From contig JAYKAV010003432.1 of assembly GCA_035582835.1 (NCBI GenBank), positions 1,667,710-1,731,709 of the forward strand: 64,000 bases of DNA, in the 5' to 3' direction. This document shows positions 36,801 through 49,450 of this stretch, piece by piece. The stretch is from Phoebastria nigripes (taxonomy: Eukaryota > Chordata > Aves > Procellariiformes > Diomedeidae). The position numbers and the translations under genes were made by a program. The notes beneath the pieces are model-generated. The model was not told where the DNA came from. It saw nothing but the letters and a program-made list of their open reading frames with translations, and searched no databases. The stretch's first letter is position 1. Every line of letters starts with the position of its first letter.

Positions 36801-38689
36801 GAGACGCTTGGAACTACCACCTCTTGGATCTATTTTTTTTGTCATAAGTGTTCCCATTGACACTCAGCAGCAGTAGTGCCCTTGAATCATCTTGAAGCTG
36901 CAGGAGTANTTGAGAGATGAGGTTTTCAGTTAATTAGATTTTGCTGCCTAAACTGTGAACTTTTTCATCATTTTCCCCTACAGTCTTGGCTTCCAGCTTA
37001 GCAAAATTTGCAGAGACTCTAATTTCCTTTTCCTTCGGGAGGTGGTATGGTAGAGAGTGCCTTGCTCAGCATTAACCTACAACAGCTTTCCTCCAACCAA
37101 GGGTGAAGCCCGAGTTACACTACTGAAAGCGTATGCTGTTGTAAAAACCCTAGATTAAAGTCTTAATGATCAATTTAATTCTTCTTGTAACTGGCTATGT
37201 TTGGCAGTTTGTTTTTACTGCCTTGAAAGTATTTCATTTCACTAGCAGCAGCAGGGCTACCATTAATGGGTTTGAAAATTCCACCCCCAATTTCTGCACT
37301 TTGGCGGAAAAAAATAGAAAAATGGGAAAGCCGGAGCTCAAAGAAGATGATGCTGTAACTATCTTTGCTCCTCTCACCTTCACCTGTTTTCCACTGCTTC
37401 TCTGCAGATATGGAAAATCCACAGAAGCACACTTAGTATGAAAAATAAAAGCATAATTCTCTGCAACAAACACTGATGATGTTTTCAAAACTAGATGTTG
37501 CATTAAATAAATAAGAAGAAAATATGCAAGCTGGTAGAATATATGTAGCTGTTAGAAAGGTGAATATAAGCATGTCGTATTTGTTGACGTTGGTTTTGAG
37601 TGAGAAATGTGCAGATGCAGGGAAATTACAAACCTGCCTCGAGTTGCTTCAGCATAGACCCTTTCTCTTAGCTTGACAGTCCATGCCTACTTACTCCATT
37701 GGAAACATTTCAGGATTTTAAACCTACTATAGTAGCTTTTAAGCATCTCTTGTGATCACTGTTGTACACAGAAACTATGTTAAGACATACTAAAAATGCT
37801 TTTCTTAGTTTCGATGTAGCAAGAATCTCACAGAGGACATCTCTCATGTACCTGCAGACTGTCCAATTAACCGTGATAAAGTGTATATCAAATCTTTGAT
37901 AACACAGCTTGCTGAACCATCCCCATATCTTTTCTGCCCATCAGCTGACCTATCTGATTGTGACAAGTATCCTTTTGTTTCCCATTAATCATCAGAACAG
38001 CTTGCTTAATAATTTCCTGGCCCTTGGTCCTGTAATTTAGGTCATTTAAGTTTTTTTCTTTCTATCATAAGCCTAATGGGCACATTCAGGATCATGATGA
38101 AGAGCAAAGCTCCTGATAAATGGCAGCTATCTTATGAACTTTAACAAGTGAGTTTGCAACAGCCATGAACAATGAGGTGCATCTCTATTTAAATCAAACG
38201 GAAGGCGACAGTTTCCAAAAGACCAATACTGAGCTTCCAGCAAGTGGTGGAAAATTTGCCAAGGACAGAACACCAAGTATAATGGTAAGTTAGCAAAAAC
38301 TATTTCAAAAGCACNTCGTGTACATGGAAGCGTTTTTTGAGAATTTTTTTTTGTTTTAACCTTTAGAAAATTCATACCTGCTCATTTCTTCCATGAAACT
38401 CATAACCCAAAACTTCTAGCACACAACTTGCTGAAAAGGAGCATCCTCCAGTGAAANTTATGTCTCTCAGTATAAAACTGCAGCTCTCCTTCTGGAATTA
38501 TTAGCACCAAATTTACGGTACTGATCGTAGGGACCATGGGTGCTTCCACACCCCTGTGTGTCACTTTTAATTCATCTTAGCCAACAGTGTTTTTCTGTTA
38601 ACCAACTAAGGTAGCACACATTATTTATGGGGTAACAACAGATCTTTTTATAATGTTTTTTATCACTGGGATCCAAATGCTTGATAACA
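33896..38689. other. Non-genic stretch, 4.8 kb
   Basis: No gene is supported. The 137-codon plus frame at 34271-34684 is AT-rich, hydrophobic and has no domain. Overlapping frames on both strands at 37166-37503 are also unrecognised. A short GT run lies at 34754-34763. Confidence 0.6.
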
Positions 38690-38870
38690 GAGATTAGTAT
38701 TGTTATCATTGTTATTCCGGTTTTCATATGACAAAATGCAGGTCAGAGAGGTGGAATTACATAGCTGATAACACTTGGCAAACCAGCGATAGGATCAGAA
38801 ATCAAACCCAGATCTCCTGAAAGCACTGCTTCACCTGGGAAGGAAGCCAACCCTATACCCACTAGCTACA
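38690..38870 (-). mobile_element. MIR-family (CORE) SINE
   Basis: The plus strand reads ATTGTTATCATTGTTATTCC, then CATATGACAAAATGCAGGTCAGAGAGGTGGAATTACATAGCTGATAACACTTGGC, then AGATCAGAAATCAAACCCAGATCTCCTGA-like sequence. This is the reverse complement of the MIR layout (B-box region, 'TTGGCAAGT', 'CACCTCTCTG', 'TGTAAAATG…GATAATAAT'). It is decayed but in the right order. Confidence 0.55.
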
Positions 38871-41800
38871 GGAACCCAGAAGAGTCTATATATTGATTAC
38901 GAGGTCGCTGAGTAGAACTATTCACTTCTGACTTTACTGCAGTCAGCAGTTGCAGGAGCTAATCACAAATTTCCTGTAGTAATNTCATCGTTTGATTTGT
39001 GTCTTTAAGAGTGTGATTCCCTGATTAATTGGTAACCCAATTTTGTTGTTCAATTCCTTACATTATTGAATCAATTGTGGCCTTAATCTGGTAATTATAC
39101 TGGATAAGTTCTAGTTAGTTTAGTAAAAGTTTTTAGTTCATAATGTTTACACCTTCTGCAAGAAATGCCATTGATTCTTCATTTGCTTCTTTACTAATTT
39201 ATGCTTAAAGTCACTATAAGCTCCACAGAGATGGTTTTCTTTTAAATTTCAGAATAGACTAGTAAGCAACGGCACTTAGCTGCGGCGTTTACAGAGGTGC
39301 AGCACTGTTTCTAAATCAGTACCTTGCTCCTCACCCAACTGGAAAATAAACGAACTGATGGTTCCTGCGGTGGCTCCTGCTGCCTCCCAGGTACCCTCAG
39401 CCCTGGGGGGAAGGAGCAGCCCCCCTGGGCTAGCGCTGAGCCCTACCTGTGCGATGCCCCCTCGCCTGGTTTGCAGATCAGAGGAAAGAGAATTTCTTTC
39501 CCCTAGCAGAAGCACTAACTCTTTTCTACTAAAACATGAGTTTTCACAAAACTTCTTGTCTCTGAAACTTCCATCCTGCTGGCATGTTTGGTTGAAACCG
39601 GTCAGTGCGTCAAGGGTGTTGGGCAGGCAGAGGGTCTATCGAACCACGCTGTTGCATACACTTAATTTCATTGAGAAACCAGGAAAAATGTAGTTCTTCA
39701 TAAGAACTGCATTCACAGGGCCGTAATTCAAAATTTAGTGACTTTCCTTTGCCTTTATCTGGCTTTGGATCAAGTGTTACTCGTGCAAGATAAAACCCTG
39801 CTCCCATACAAACCTCGTACCCTTGCATTTGCTCCTGTGTGAAGGCAGAGTCCACCTCTACCACTTTCTCCAGGACTGCCAGGAAGACGTATCTGCGGGA
39901 AAGGACATGAAGCTAGACGGGGTTACAGACTTGCTGCTTTCATTTTCACAGGGCCTTGCCCAACTGGCAACGGTGCTCGTCTGATCTCGGAGAGTGTCTG
40001 AAGTCTGCACAGAACCAAGAGTTTCATTGACTCCACCGTCACTACGCTCAGTCATGAGCAGGGAAATTGTTTTAACACTTGAGTCAATTCCCATTAAGCA
40101 TATTGGCTTCTCTCCTTAGATAGTGTAAAAGAGCATTGATTCCTTGCCTTGAAGAATGTGTGGATTCGTGGCCATTGGAATTCTAGTTAATGTCAACGCT
40201 AAATATTTAAAATTTAGTACTGCGTAAGCTTTTTAAAGAAGTCTCCTTAAAGTCTCCTTCCTTTTTAAGGAAGTCTCCTTTTGTCCCAAAGTCATAGATG
40301 AGTAAAAACACTGGAAAACCGGATTTTTTTTTTAGCTGCTTCTGCTGTAATCATATGAATTTAGGCTCAGTTCTAGGATTTATGCTCTGCATTCATTTTT
40401 TTTTTGTAAAGAAGATGAAATTGAGTAATCTGCCTAAATAATAGTAAGGCTTCTCAGCTAAATCTTAAACTTAAACTAGGCATAATAGTCAAGAATAATA
40501 ATCAGAGTAATACAAGGGAATGCGTAACAGTCCATAATATCCCCTACTGCAAAATACAGCGGAGAAGTGAGAGTTTTCATGTAATATTAAATGCCCTGCA
40601 AGGATAGTTATCCCTGTTAACTGTCCTTGTTGTCATAGTTGTTTGCTATANGTGTGCGCAATGGGATATGAAGGGAAGTGAGAGGTTTACTGCAGAGAAC
40701 CGATCCTTCACCTAGTATCTCCACGGACCTTCAGCTGCAAAGCCACTAGGGCCAGAAACAATAAAACATCTTTTTAATAACTTTGAAATGCTTGGCCTCT
40801 TGAGTAGAAACCAAATCCTGTGGTAGGCAACTAGGCTTCCTGCACAATACGCCAGGAAAGATGGGAGCCCCCGAACAGAAATGCAAACCAGGTCTAGGCT
40901 GCTCCAGGGGGGCCCAACCTTTATCTCATCTCAAAAGCCAGCCCCTTATACAGGAAAAAATGAAAGATTCCTGAGCCTGGCAGAAAGCACAAAGGAAAAT
41001 ACGCCTGGTTTTCAGCTCAGATTTGGCTGAGGTGAGTCTATACCTTTCTCCAGGGATTGATTCCTGGCGAACATAAGCCTGAAGGAAGAGACCAGATGCC
41101 AGGGATCCTTTTTTGAGGTGTTTTAACTTTTAGAACAAGTTATAGTTCCTTCATTACCCCTTGCTGGAGTGGCCTCCTGCTACGTGATGCTTTGCTTCAG
41201 CATGAGAAGAAGGGCTCAAGGCACGTTCCCATATGCCGTGTACCTGCATCCATACCTTTGTCTGATGTTCTGAATTCCTCCTGGGAGTGGCTTACAGCTA
41301 TCTGTAAAAAAGGTGAACTGGGATTTGAATGTCTGTCTTCCCCCACCTCCTGTGATGGTAGTCTAAGTCTCCATGAAAAGAGGGTCTGCAACCTTTTACG
41401 TGGGGGTTATAACCTTTTGGCTCTTCCTATGCAGAATCTGAGAAGCCTAACATGCTGCACCCCCCCGGCGACTTACGATAAGGCCCCGTTATTTTCCAGT
41501 GCATAGGTGCAGGCTGAACATGTCCACAGCTTTGGGAACGCACAGAAACAGGGAGAAAACTTCAGATGAGGAAAAGGTAAAGCTGCGCTGGTGTTTGATC
41601 ACCTACAGGCAGTGGCAGCAACTTTTCTAGCACTGTTTGGGATACAGTATGCCTAAAATGCTGCCCGAGTCCTTTATCAGATTTAGCCTGACTTTCATTT
41701 TGTATGGAGATTTGCCATGAGGCCATTCTTTCATCTGGCAGGGCCTTTGAAAGCTAAGGCGCTGCCACAGCCCACAACAACACAGAAGTTTTGTTCTGCA

Positions 41801-42699
41801 CTGAACTCCAAAACACTGTTTTTAAATATAGCAACTATTATTTAAAGCTTTTTTTTTGTTGCTCAGCAACTTGTCTGTAATGAAGGATGTACTGCTAGCG
41901 GGCTTCCTTGCAGATGGAAGCCTGAGCATCGGTCAAAGCAGCATCCAGTTAGGTATACACTGGCCAAGGCAATGATGAATTATATGTCAATCTGTTTTGT
42001 TATATTTAACATCAATGAAGTCAGCAGTGGTAGAAAGCAGCGGCGGCACAGCTGTTGTTCTGCAGCATCAGACTAGGCAGAGTATAAAAGGCAGTGGACC
42101 GGTTCACCGATTCTGAATTAAAAANAGAACTGTGGCATGAACAGTTAAGCAGATGTTGTGTGTAATGATTCACTTTTGGACTGCTGCCACACTGCCTGCA
42201 AGCAGCCCAGTTCACATTGAGTGCAATGGTTTGGGGTCACAGGCTGTGTCTTCTCCCATCACAATAATGCAAGATGCTGAACCAGTTGTCAGATATTGGG
42301 TTAACTGACTGAAAGCCTANATTTTCTGTTCACGAGAAACATCTTTTTTGTTTTTCAGCAAGGTTCCAGTCCAAGTTTCAGACCAAGTCCAAATTTGTCT
42401 ATCAAACAAAATTTATCTACAAACCTTCCAAACAAGAAATTGAAGATAAAAATTGTTGGGAAATGCAAAAATGTTGTATTTCCAAACAAAAGATCCTTTC
42501 CATACACTGCTGTGCTTAATACCTGAATATCAGCTTCACTTTTCAGCTGATATTATTTCTTTTTAAATCCAAGAATGTGGTTAATTTCCAGCCTTGAGGT
42601 CAATAAAACTCATCTTCCGTCTGAAAGATGTTCCAAACATCTTCCTATACTTCATCTTGTAGTAGAGGAGGACTTCTATTGTGAGGGTTTCTAAAACAG
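38871..42699. other. Non-genic stretch, 3.8 kb
   Basis: No gene is supported. 38960-39130 is AT-rich with several TAATT sites. 39360-39480 is GC-richer and yields overlapping frames. Three AAGTCTCCTT copies lie within 40239-40282. An acceptor-like site followed by a 55-codon open frame is at 42359-42526 (see findings). Confidence 0.55.
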
Positions 42700-43320
42700 A
42701 ATCATAGAGCANTTTGGGCTGGAAGGAGCACCTGGAGGTCATGCAGTCCTGCTCCTGCCGTGTCCCATCCAGCCTTAAACACCTCCAAAGGTGGAGATTC
42801 CAGGGTTTCCCTGGGCAAACTCTTGCAGTGTTTCACCNCCCTCATGGTAAAACATTTATTCCCAACATCTAATCAGAATCCACCACGTGCCAGCTTGCGT
42901 CCGTTGCCTCTCACCCTATAACCACTCACCTCTGAGAGGACCTTGGCTCCATCGTTGCTGTGTCCTCCGATCAGGTAGTTGTAGATAGCCATAACATCTC
43001 CCCAAGCAGTCTCTNCTCCAAGCTGAGCGAACATAGTCATCTCAGCCCCTTCTGGTCATATTCTCCAGCCCCGTAACAATCAATGCCTTTCTTTTGATGG
43101 GAAGCCCCAAACTGGAGACATCACTCCAGATGCACTTTCCTAAGTGTCCACCAGAGAGGAAGCATTCCTTGCCTTGACGTGCTGGCTGTGCTGTGGCTAA
43201 GACAGCCCAGGTTGCCTTTCCTTACTGCAAGGACCCACAGTTGCTCCATCCTTCACGCTCTGGCCTCATCCAAAACCACTGACCTCCCACTGGCCTCCAG
43301 AGACCACAGAAGTCGGTGGG
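42700..43320 (-). mobile_element. CR1 LINE fragment, older, minus strand
   Basis: The plus strand begins AGAATCATAGAGCA and TTTGGGCTGGAAGGAGCACC, the reverse complement of a CR1 3' end. It continues through segments corresponding to the ORF2 tail (CTCCCTGGGCA-like, TAGTTGTAGATAGCCATAAC, CCAAACTGGAGACATCACTC) and reaches CAGGTTGCCTTTCCTTACTG near the left end of the preserved ORF. All frames are broken. Divergence is clearly greater than in the copy at 31184. At about 620 bp it preserves more ORF2-derived length than that copy. It contains N bases at 42712, 42839 and 43015. Confidence 0.85.
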
Positions 43321-46300
43321 AGATTTTACCCTCGTTATGGTGGGCAATGCTGCTGAGGCTGAGCATAAAGATTTGGGAACAGACAGTAAGAAATGGCTAA
43401 AACCATCTTGGCTGTGGTTATATTGTTACCAAGGCAGCAGCAGGTAAGTCTAAGCCAATCGGAGTGTGATTTTTTCTTTTCTCTTCTATTTACAAAGTCA
43501 AAGTTTATTTTTCCTAAGCTGGTTTAAAAATCAAATCAATTGCAGGTGAATCAAAATTTAATTTTAGACAGAAAATGCATCTGTGATGGAAACAGAATAC
43601 CAATCACTAAACCTCCATATTGTGTCAATAATCNGTCTGTTTGCTAAAAGTTCATGCTGGCTGCAAGAAACATGACATTTACCACACAAATTTTATTACT
43701 TTCTCCCCATTCACCTTTTGCAATAAAATTGGGTTTTTTTTCCCTATAAATCATCTCTAATTTGAGCCTAAAAAGAACTCAGTTCTAACAAGCTGAGATT
43801 TCAAAATAACACATTCTGCTGTTCCTTTTGCAAAAATAATATGCTGTTCCTATGGAGCAGCCTCGTATGTAACCTTCCTTCTCTGTCACTAACTTGTTGC
43901 CATCAAGCACAGGCTGAGACAGCGATTTGCTTCTAAGCACCTCTCGTCCAGCAGCTACAACTTTCCAAAAATTATTCTTTAGGCCACGATTCCTCATGTC
44001 TCTAAACCTGCATTCAGTATTTTAGAATACTTGAGCGGGAGAACAGTCCCAACTATTTTATGCTCATCGGCATCTGCATGGTGCTGTTTTGTGATTAGGC
44101 TGGCGATGCCCTGGCAAAATTCCCAATCAGGTACGCTATTTTCCATCCTTTTTTCTAAGCCATGGGCAGTGTAACTGCACAGTGCGAACCTGAGCAGACG
44201 CTGCAGTCTGTTGAAAGCGTGGCTGCATCGCAGCGAGTGGTGCACGGAGCTGTACAGAAGGCTATTCCACGTACAGAAGAGCAGTCCTATTTATTGTGCT
44301 TTCTGCAAGAGGACCTGGAGTGAGAAAAAAACCCCAGAAATCCATAGTGCTCAGCTCTGTGCAAATGTGAATAAAGACTCACTTCACAGCTNGAAAAGAA
44401 AAGGGAAAAAAAGGTACACATAACTCTATAACATACAAGTGAAAAGTGCGTCAAGATCCTTCAGTGAAGAGCTGTCATCACCACACAGCATCACCGCCTT
44501 CATCTAGCTACATATGGATCTCCCTACTTCTCTATCTATGTATGACCCAAGTAGTAGCACTGTACTCTGTTTAATCACAGACTTTTTATGGGGAAAAATT
44601 TTATCAAAAACAGTCGCTCCCCTCCACAGTCTATCTATTATAAGACATGATAGCTGCATGGAATAATTCATAATGAATAGAGACAAAGTTAATTCCCGAG
44701 CACCCAGCTGAACAGCTGTGCGAGATTCATCTGATCAGAATGGGAGAGGTTTTCAGCAGAACTTCATGTGCTTTTTTTTGGTAGACTTTAGTACTGCTTT
44801 GCTTTTAAAAATTAATGTGTGCTTCTCTCCAGCCGTAAAATATACCCATACAAATGTGTTATCTGTCTATTAGTTTCCTAAGTGAAAAATGTATTGGAAT
44901 CTCTGATTAAAAGGGACAAAGATATCCCTCATTGGTTTTGACATGTTGGATATTGCCGAGCAGTACCTTCCCCTCCTCTGCCAGCAGAACAGCTATTATG
45001 AAACCAGGGCACGCTCTCATCAATGGATGGGCTGCCCTATATTTTAGTGTTTTTTTATTTTATATTTTTATTCCTCTGGGAGTGAGCAGCAGTATGTCCT
45101 GGTGCTCGTCTTACCCTACCCCAGTGCAACTAAATTCAGCTATAAACTCCACTGTCCCATCTCTAAGAGGACAATTCCCTGCTGCGAGTGCTGCTCTCCT
45201 GCGAGGGAGACACGTCCTTCCACGGGTCGAGATGGCTCTGGAGTCGTACCCCTGCNTAAGAGGGCTTTGAATAACTAGCGTGTGAGTTACCCAATTCAAT
45301 AAAAGACAGTTGATAGTCAAATTTATCCAATGAGAAAGGTTAATTAGAGAATTTGGCCTGGTTTGACAATGCTTTAAGTTTCTCCACCACAGGCAAACCT
45401 GCGTGAAGCAGCATGCGATCGGCGTGCTGCTGGGGTACCCTGCTACCTCAGGGAGAAAGCAGGGGAACGGAGACGCAATCCGCTTTCCCCCATAGCTGTC
45501 AAGACCTTGTTCAATAACGCTGGCTGTTGTCTGACAAGCGCGAGTTTTGTTTAGGAAGACAGAAAGGAAACCAAAGCTTCCGTTCTCTACTTCACCTCCC
45601 AGCGCCTTGGCAGATGGCGTAAAGGGGCCATTTGGCTATTGTGTAGGAAATAGGCTGTAACAACTCTAACAAACCCAAGTCAGAAGAATTCAAGGTTTTC
45701 TTTCAAAGCTTTCACACTCATTTTAAATTCCCTGACCTGTGAGCTAGCTCGCTGCCGTCTAAGAGTGCATTGTTCACTAAATGAGGTTTCAAGCTGCCAC
45801 AGGTTTTTCATTAGCAATCTCATGATCAGGACCATCCTATTCATCGCTAAAGTTTGCGCCAGCATCTTTTCCAAAAGCCTCTGTTGAATTACGTTCCTCC
45901 TGACAATAAACACATTCCTGTCATTTTGTTCCAAGTTTGCTTGGTGGGGTTTTTCTGTAGTAGATAGTAATGAGGAAAACCTGTAATGAAAATGCTTTTT
46001 TAAAACTTTATGCCATAACAGAGACTAGTGCCTGTAAAAACTGGACTTAAACTAACAGGGACCCAGCTCTGATTCTAAATCATTTAACTGAGGATGGTCC
46101 AGCACATGTAATGAAAGACAGACCTGAAATGATATGTATTTTGTAAACTCAATTTACAGCTATCATTTAATCGCAATTTATTAATTGCCTTCCAAGATAT
46201 TGAGATATCCTCTAANAAGATCAGATCCTTTCACTGTCACGAACATTGTGCAGGAAGAGAAATCTCTAGAGACAAGAACAGCAGTTTAGGAAGGGGAAAA

Positions 46301-49139
46301 AGTTATCTTAGGGAAAGGAGAAAATAAATGTTTAGTTAGGAGACAAGGTCAGTCAAATGATATAAACCAGAAGAAACTCTCCTTGTCATCCAGCCTGACC
46401 AGACCATTTGGAGACTTTCACCGTGTCTTTCAGGGACCTCCAGAAACCAGCTGGAACGTGTCACCCCCTCAGGCAACGGCTCACGCTGCTCCACGCCGCA
46501 TGCCAAACCGCTCCTGAACGAAGCAGATATCTGTGCAGCTGCCAGGCTCCAAGGGACTGTCAGGCAGCAGAGCCCAGCTCCTCGCTGTCACGAGCATCCG
46601 CACCATACAACAACATTTATAACACACCAAAGTCCAGCTTGTGTTTCCTGCCTTTGTTCTGCTTCCAGAAAGCCCTTCCTGAAGTTTACCCCACCAACAG
46701 TTGGCAACCTTCTCCTAATTTCCACACTAGATTTGCTCATGACTAACATTATCGCTGTGTGTTTCTCTAAATTGCCCTCCAGCTTAAAGAGCTCTACAGC
46801 TAAACAAGTTTTTGTCGTTCATCATTCCTCCTCCCAATGAAGTTAATACTCCCATATGTAATCAACACACCACTCCGCCAGCTGAACTTAAACTAAAGAG
46901 AATAAAGTGGAATTACTCAAACAGCGTGTTGAGAAAACTAAATGTAGCTATTCAAATTTTGATTTAAAATTGATTTAAAAGCAATCCTCCTTAGAATTCA
47001 ATGACAAAATTGCTATAATCTTTAGTGGGACTGGAATTTCATACCACAGTGTATCCTGGGGAGCACTTAAACACAAGTGCACACTGCCAAACAACCTTCT
47101 ACTCAAACCTTTTCCACTCCTCCTACTTACCTGCAAAAATCTATCAAAAAGTATCTTCTGCAGAGTACCCAGAAGTCATAAATTTCAGGCTATTTTGGAC
47201 TAGAGATGGGAAGAAAATCCCAGAGTCCTAACAACCAGGACCTGACTTAAACATCTCTGATGATGACAGATATGACAAGGAGATACAAAGAGCAAGATGA
47301 CATTTTCTTTATTTTAAAATGCCACCAAAACATTGACAGAAGTGCAGACAAAGTGAAGGCTGACGGACTGTTTCTGGTACCTCCTTCCTTGTTTTTCCAG
47401 ATTGGGCTGGAAAAACATCATCTCCAGCTTTCTTTATGTGAGCCAAGACGTGCGCAGCAGCAGCAGCAGAGCTGTAGGACTGGGGCAGGGACCGTCCTGG
47501 TAGCTGAACTGATTTATTAAGTATGCTGCAGCACTGAGTTCAGCTGGGACTAAGAGAGAGTTTATCAGTAGGGTGATTTAAAGTGAAATTTTGCACATTA
47601 TTTTTACAGCGCTGTAGAAACCTGAAGGCTTAGGAAAAGTGTTTTTAAGTCGAACCCAGCAGGTATTCATAAAAGGCAATGAAAAGATTCAGTAAATAAT
47701 TTTCTTATTCTGTAGGCATTGTCTTACAAGAAATAGATTATAATATTGGAGTTTTGATGGGGTCACAGTGATGGCTGGCACTGGATGGAACAAAGAGCTT
47801 GTCTTTTCAATAAGAAAACAGCTACACAAAAGATAGAGGTTTCTGGCCTTTCAGATTGCAGCCCAAGAAGAAATGATGCTTTGATGCATAATGTCCTCAT
47901 TGCTGCTACACTGATCACATCATCTCTTAATGGTGAGTATTCAGGACACGTCAGGTTCTGGTCACCCTCCCAAAATGGGGGAGTGGAGGGACTCCTCCAA
48001 TGGACTTGGCTCCAAGTCTCTGAAAGAAACTAGACACCTTAGCAAATCCAGAATACCATCCCAAAACCACTTTCTCAATGGCTAACTGGTGTGCCCGAAC
48101 TCTATACAAGCATCAGTCTTTCACATTAAAATATTAAATCTTCTTGGCTTCCCTGGAAGTGCCTTTGTACCTCTCTCAAGGCTAAGCTGCCTGGATCCAG
48201 AAAGCAGGCACTGTTCTGCTGCTTCTGCTGGGGGACCTCCACTGTGTAAAATATTTCTTTTATCTGCTCATGCACCAATCTCACTCCTCTCCAAACTGAG
48301 GACTCCTTTTTTTACTCTTTTTCTCCTCCCCTCATAAGGCATGTCCTTCATCCTCTTCATCATACCAATCACGTTTTAACTTCTTTATCTCTATATCTGG
48401 TCTTATATACCAGAAGAATGACACTCTGACTTGCTACTCAAAGTATATACTTTATATAGCATAAACCACAGTTCTTTGGTCAATCTTTTTCTCATTATTT
48501 TGAAAGACAAATGATCATGACTCATTCTGGAGAGACGATGCTACAAAATATTTTTCTATCTAGTCAAAGCTTTAATTTTTTCTTAGCCTTTTAAAGTTAA
48601 CTGTCTTCACACCTTCTTCCATAATCACTGTAGAGTGACAGACCCCCAGGCAGCAATGCCACCCACTTGTATCACCAGATGGAGTAACCTGCTCTTTGGA
48701 AGAGCTTGTGTCCTCACCACGTGCAGAGCGAGGCTGGAAACCTAACATTTCACCCTATTACGCCAGCACCTCTAGGACCATAACAAACAGCGCCGCTCAC
48801 AAAGCGACTACTTCACAGTGAGTCTCAGATCAGTTAGTCTGGACTTTCTGAATCAGCGAGGCTCTGTGATTTCATCTAGCTCCTCCTTCACCAAGTCAAC
48901 ACTAAGATAACATGTCATGCAAACACCTAGGCTTGAGCTGAAGACATGATCATTCTGTTGCAATCGCTGGAAGTTTGGTTCAACGGTTACTCGATTTCAC
49001 AGTTAAAAACTGGCACCTCATTTCTCACTAGAATTCATCTAGCTGTGCATTTTAGTCATTTTACACTTTTTGCTGAATAGAGTTCTTATACCCTATGATC
49101 ACTTTTGGTGAAATGGAGAGTTTTCTACATTCTGGCCTC
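43321..49139. other. Non-genic stretch, 5.8 kb
   Basis: No gene is supported. The 84-codon minus frame at 45680-45934 is rich in Q, L, E and M and looks coiled-coil-like, but has no known relative to my knowledge and no flanking splice structure. 45395-45545 has several CpGs. 46400-46720 gives a 112-codon frame without a domain. Confidence 0.55.
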
Positions 49140-49450
49140 AAATCATTTTAGTGGTTTGTCTCTGTACTCCTTTCGCTTCTTCATCATTTCCTTATAATGC
49201 AGAGCCCAGAACTGGACCCATTTATTGTCTTTACAAATGCTACACAGAAGGCAATATCACCCACTCATTTTCATGAAACTCCTCCTTTTAGAAATATATC
49301 ATCCTGCACTTACACTGTTTAGACACCATTTAATCAAGGTACTACAGAGATATTTATCTTCTTGTACACTTGAATCATAAATAACTACCTCATCCATTCA
49401 TCATTTTTGTTGCTATCCTATGAATTTACTATAGCGGACTTCCCCAAGAA
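49140..49450 (-). mobile_element. Possible very old CR1 LINE fragment
   Basis: The plus strand reads TTTTAGTGGTTTGTCTCTGTACTCC, then TTTCCTTATAATGCAGAGCCCAGAACTGGACCCATTTATTG, then GGCAATATCACC. On the minus strand this matches the CR1 ORF2 region around the 'CCAGTTCTGG' block and its neighbours in order. The rest of the interval is too decayed to follow. Confidence 0.5.

Noticed and set aside
40239..40282. Three AAGTCTCCTT copies
   Set aside because: Small local slippage duplication with no wider structure.
45680..45934. 84-codon minus frame with coiled-coil-like composition
   Set aside because: No recognisable relative, no flanking splice sites and a length within chance for this base composition.
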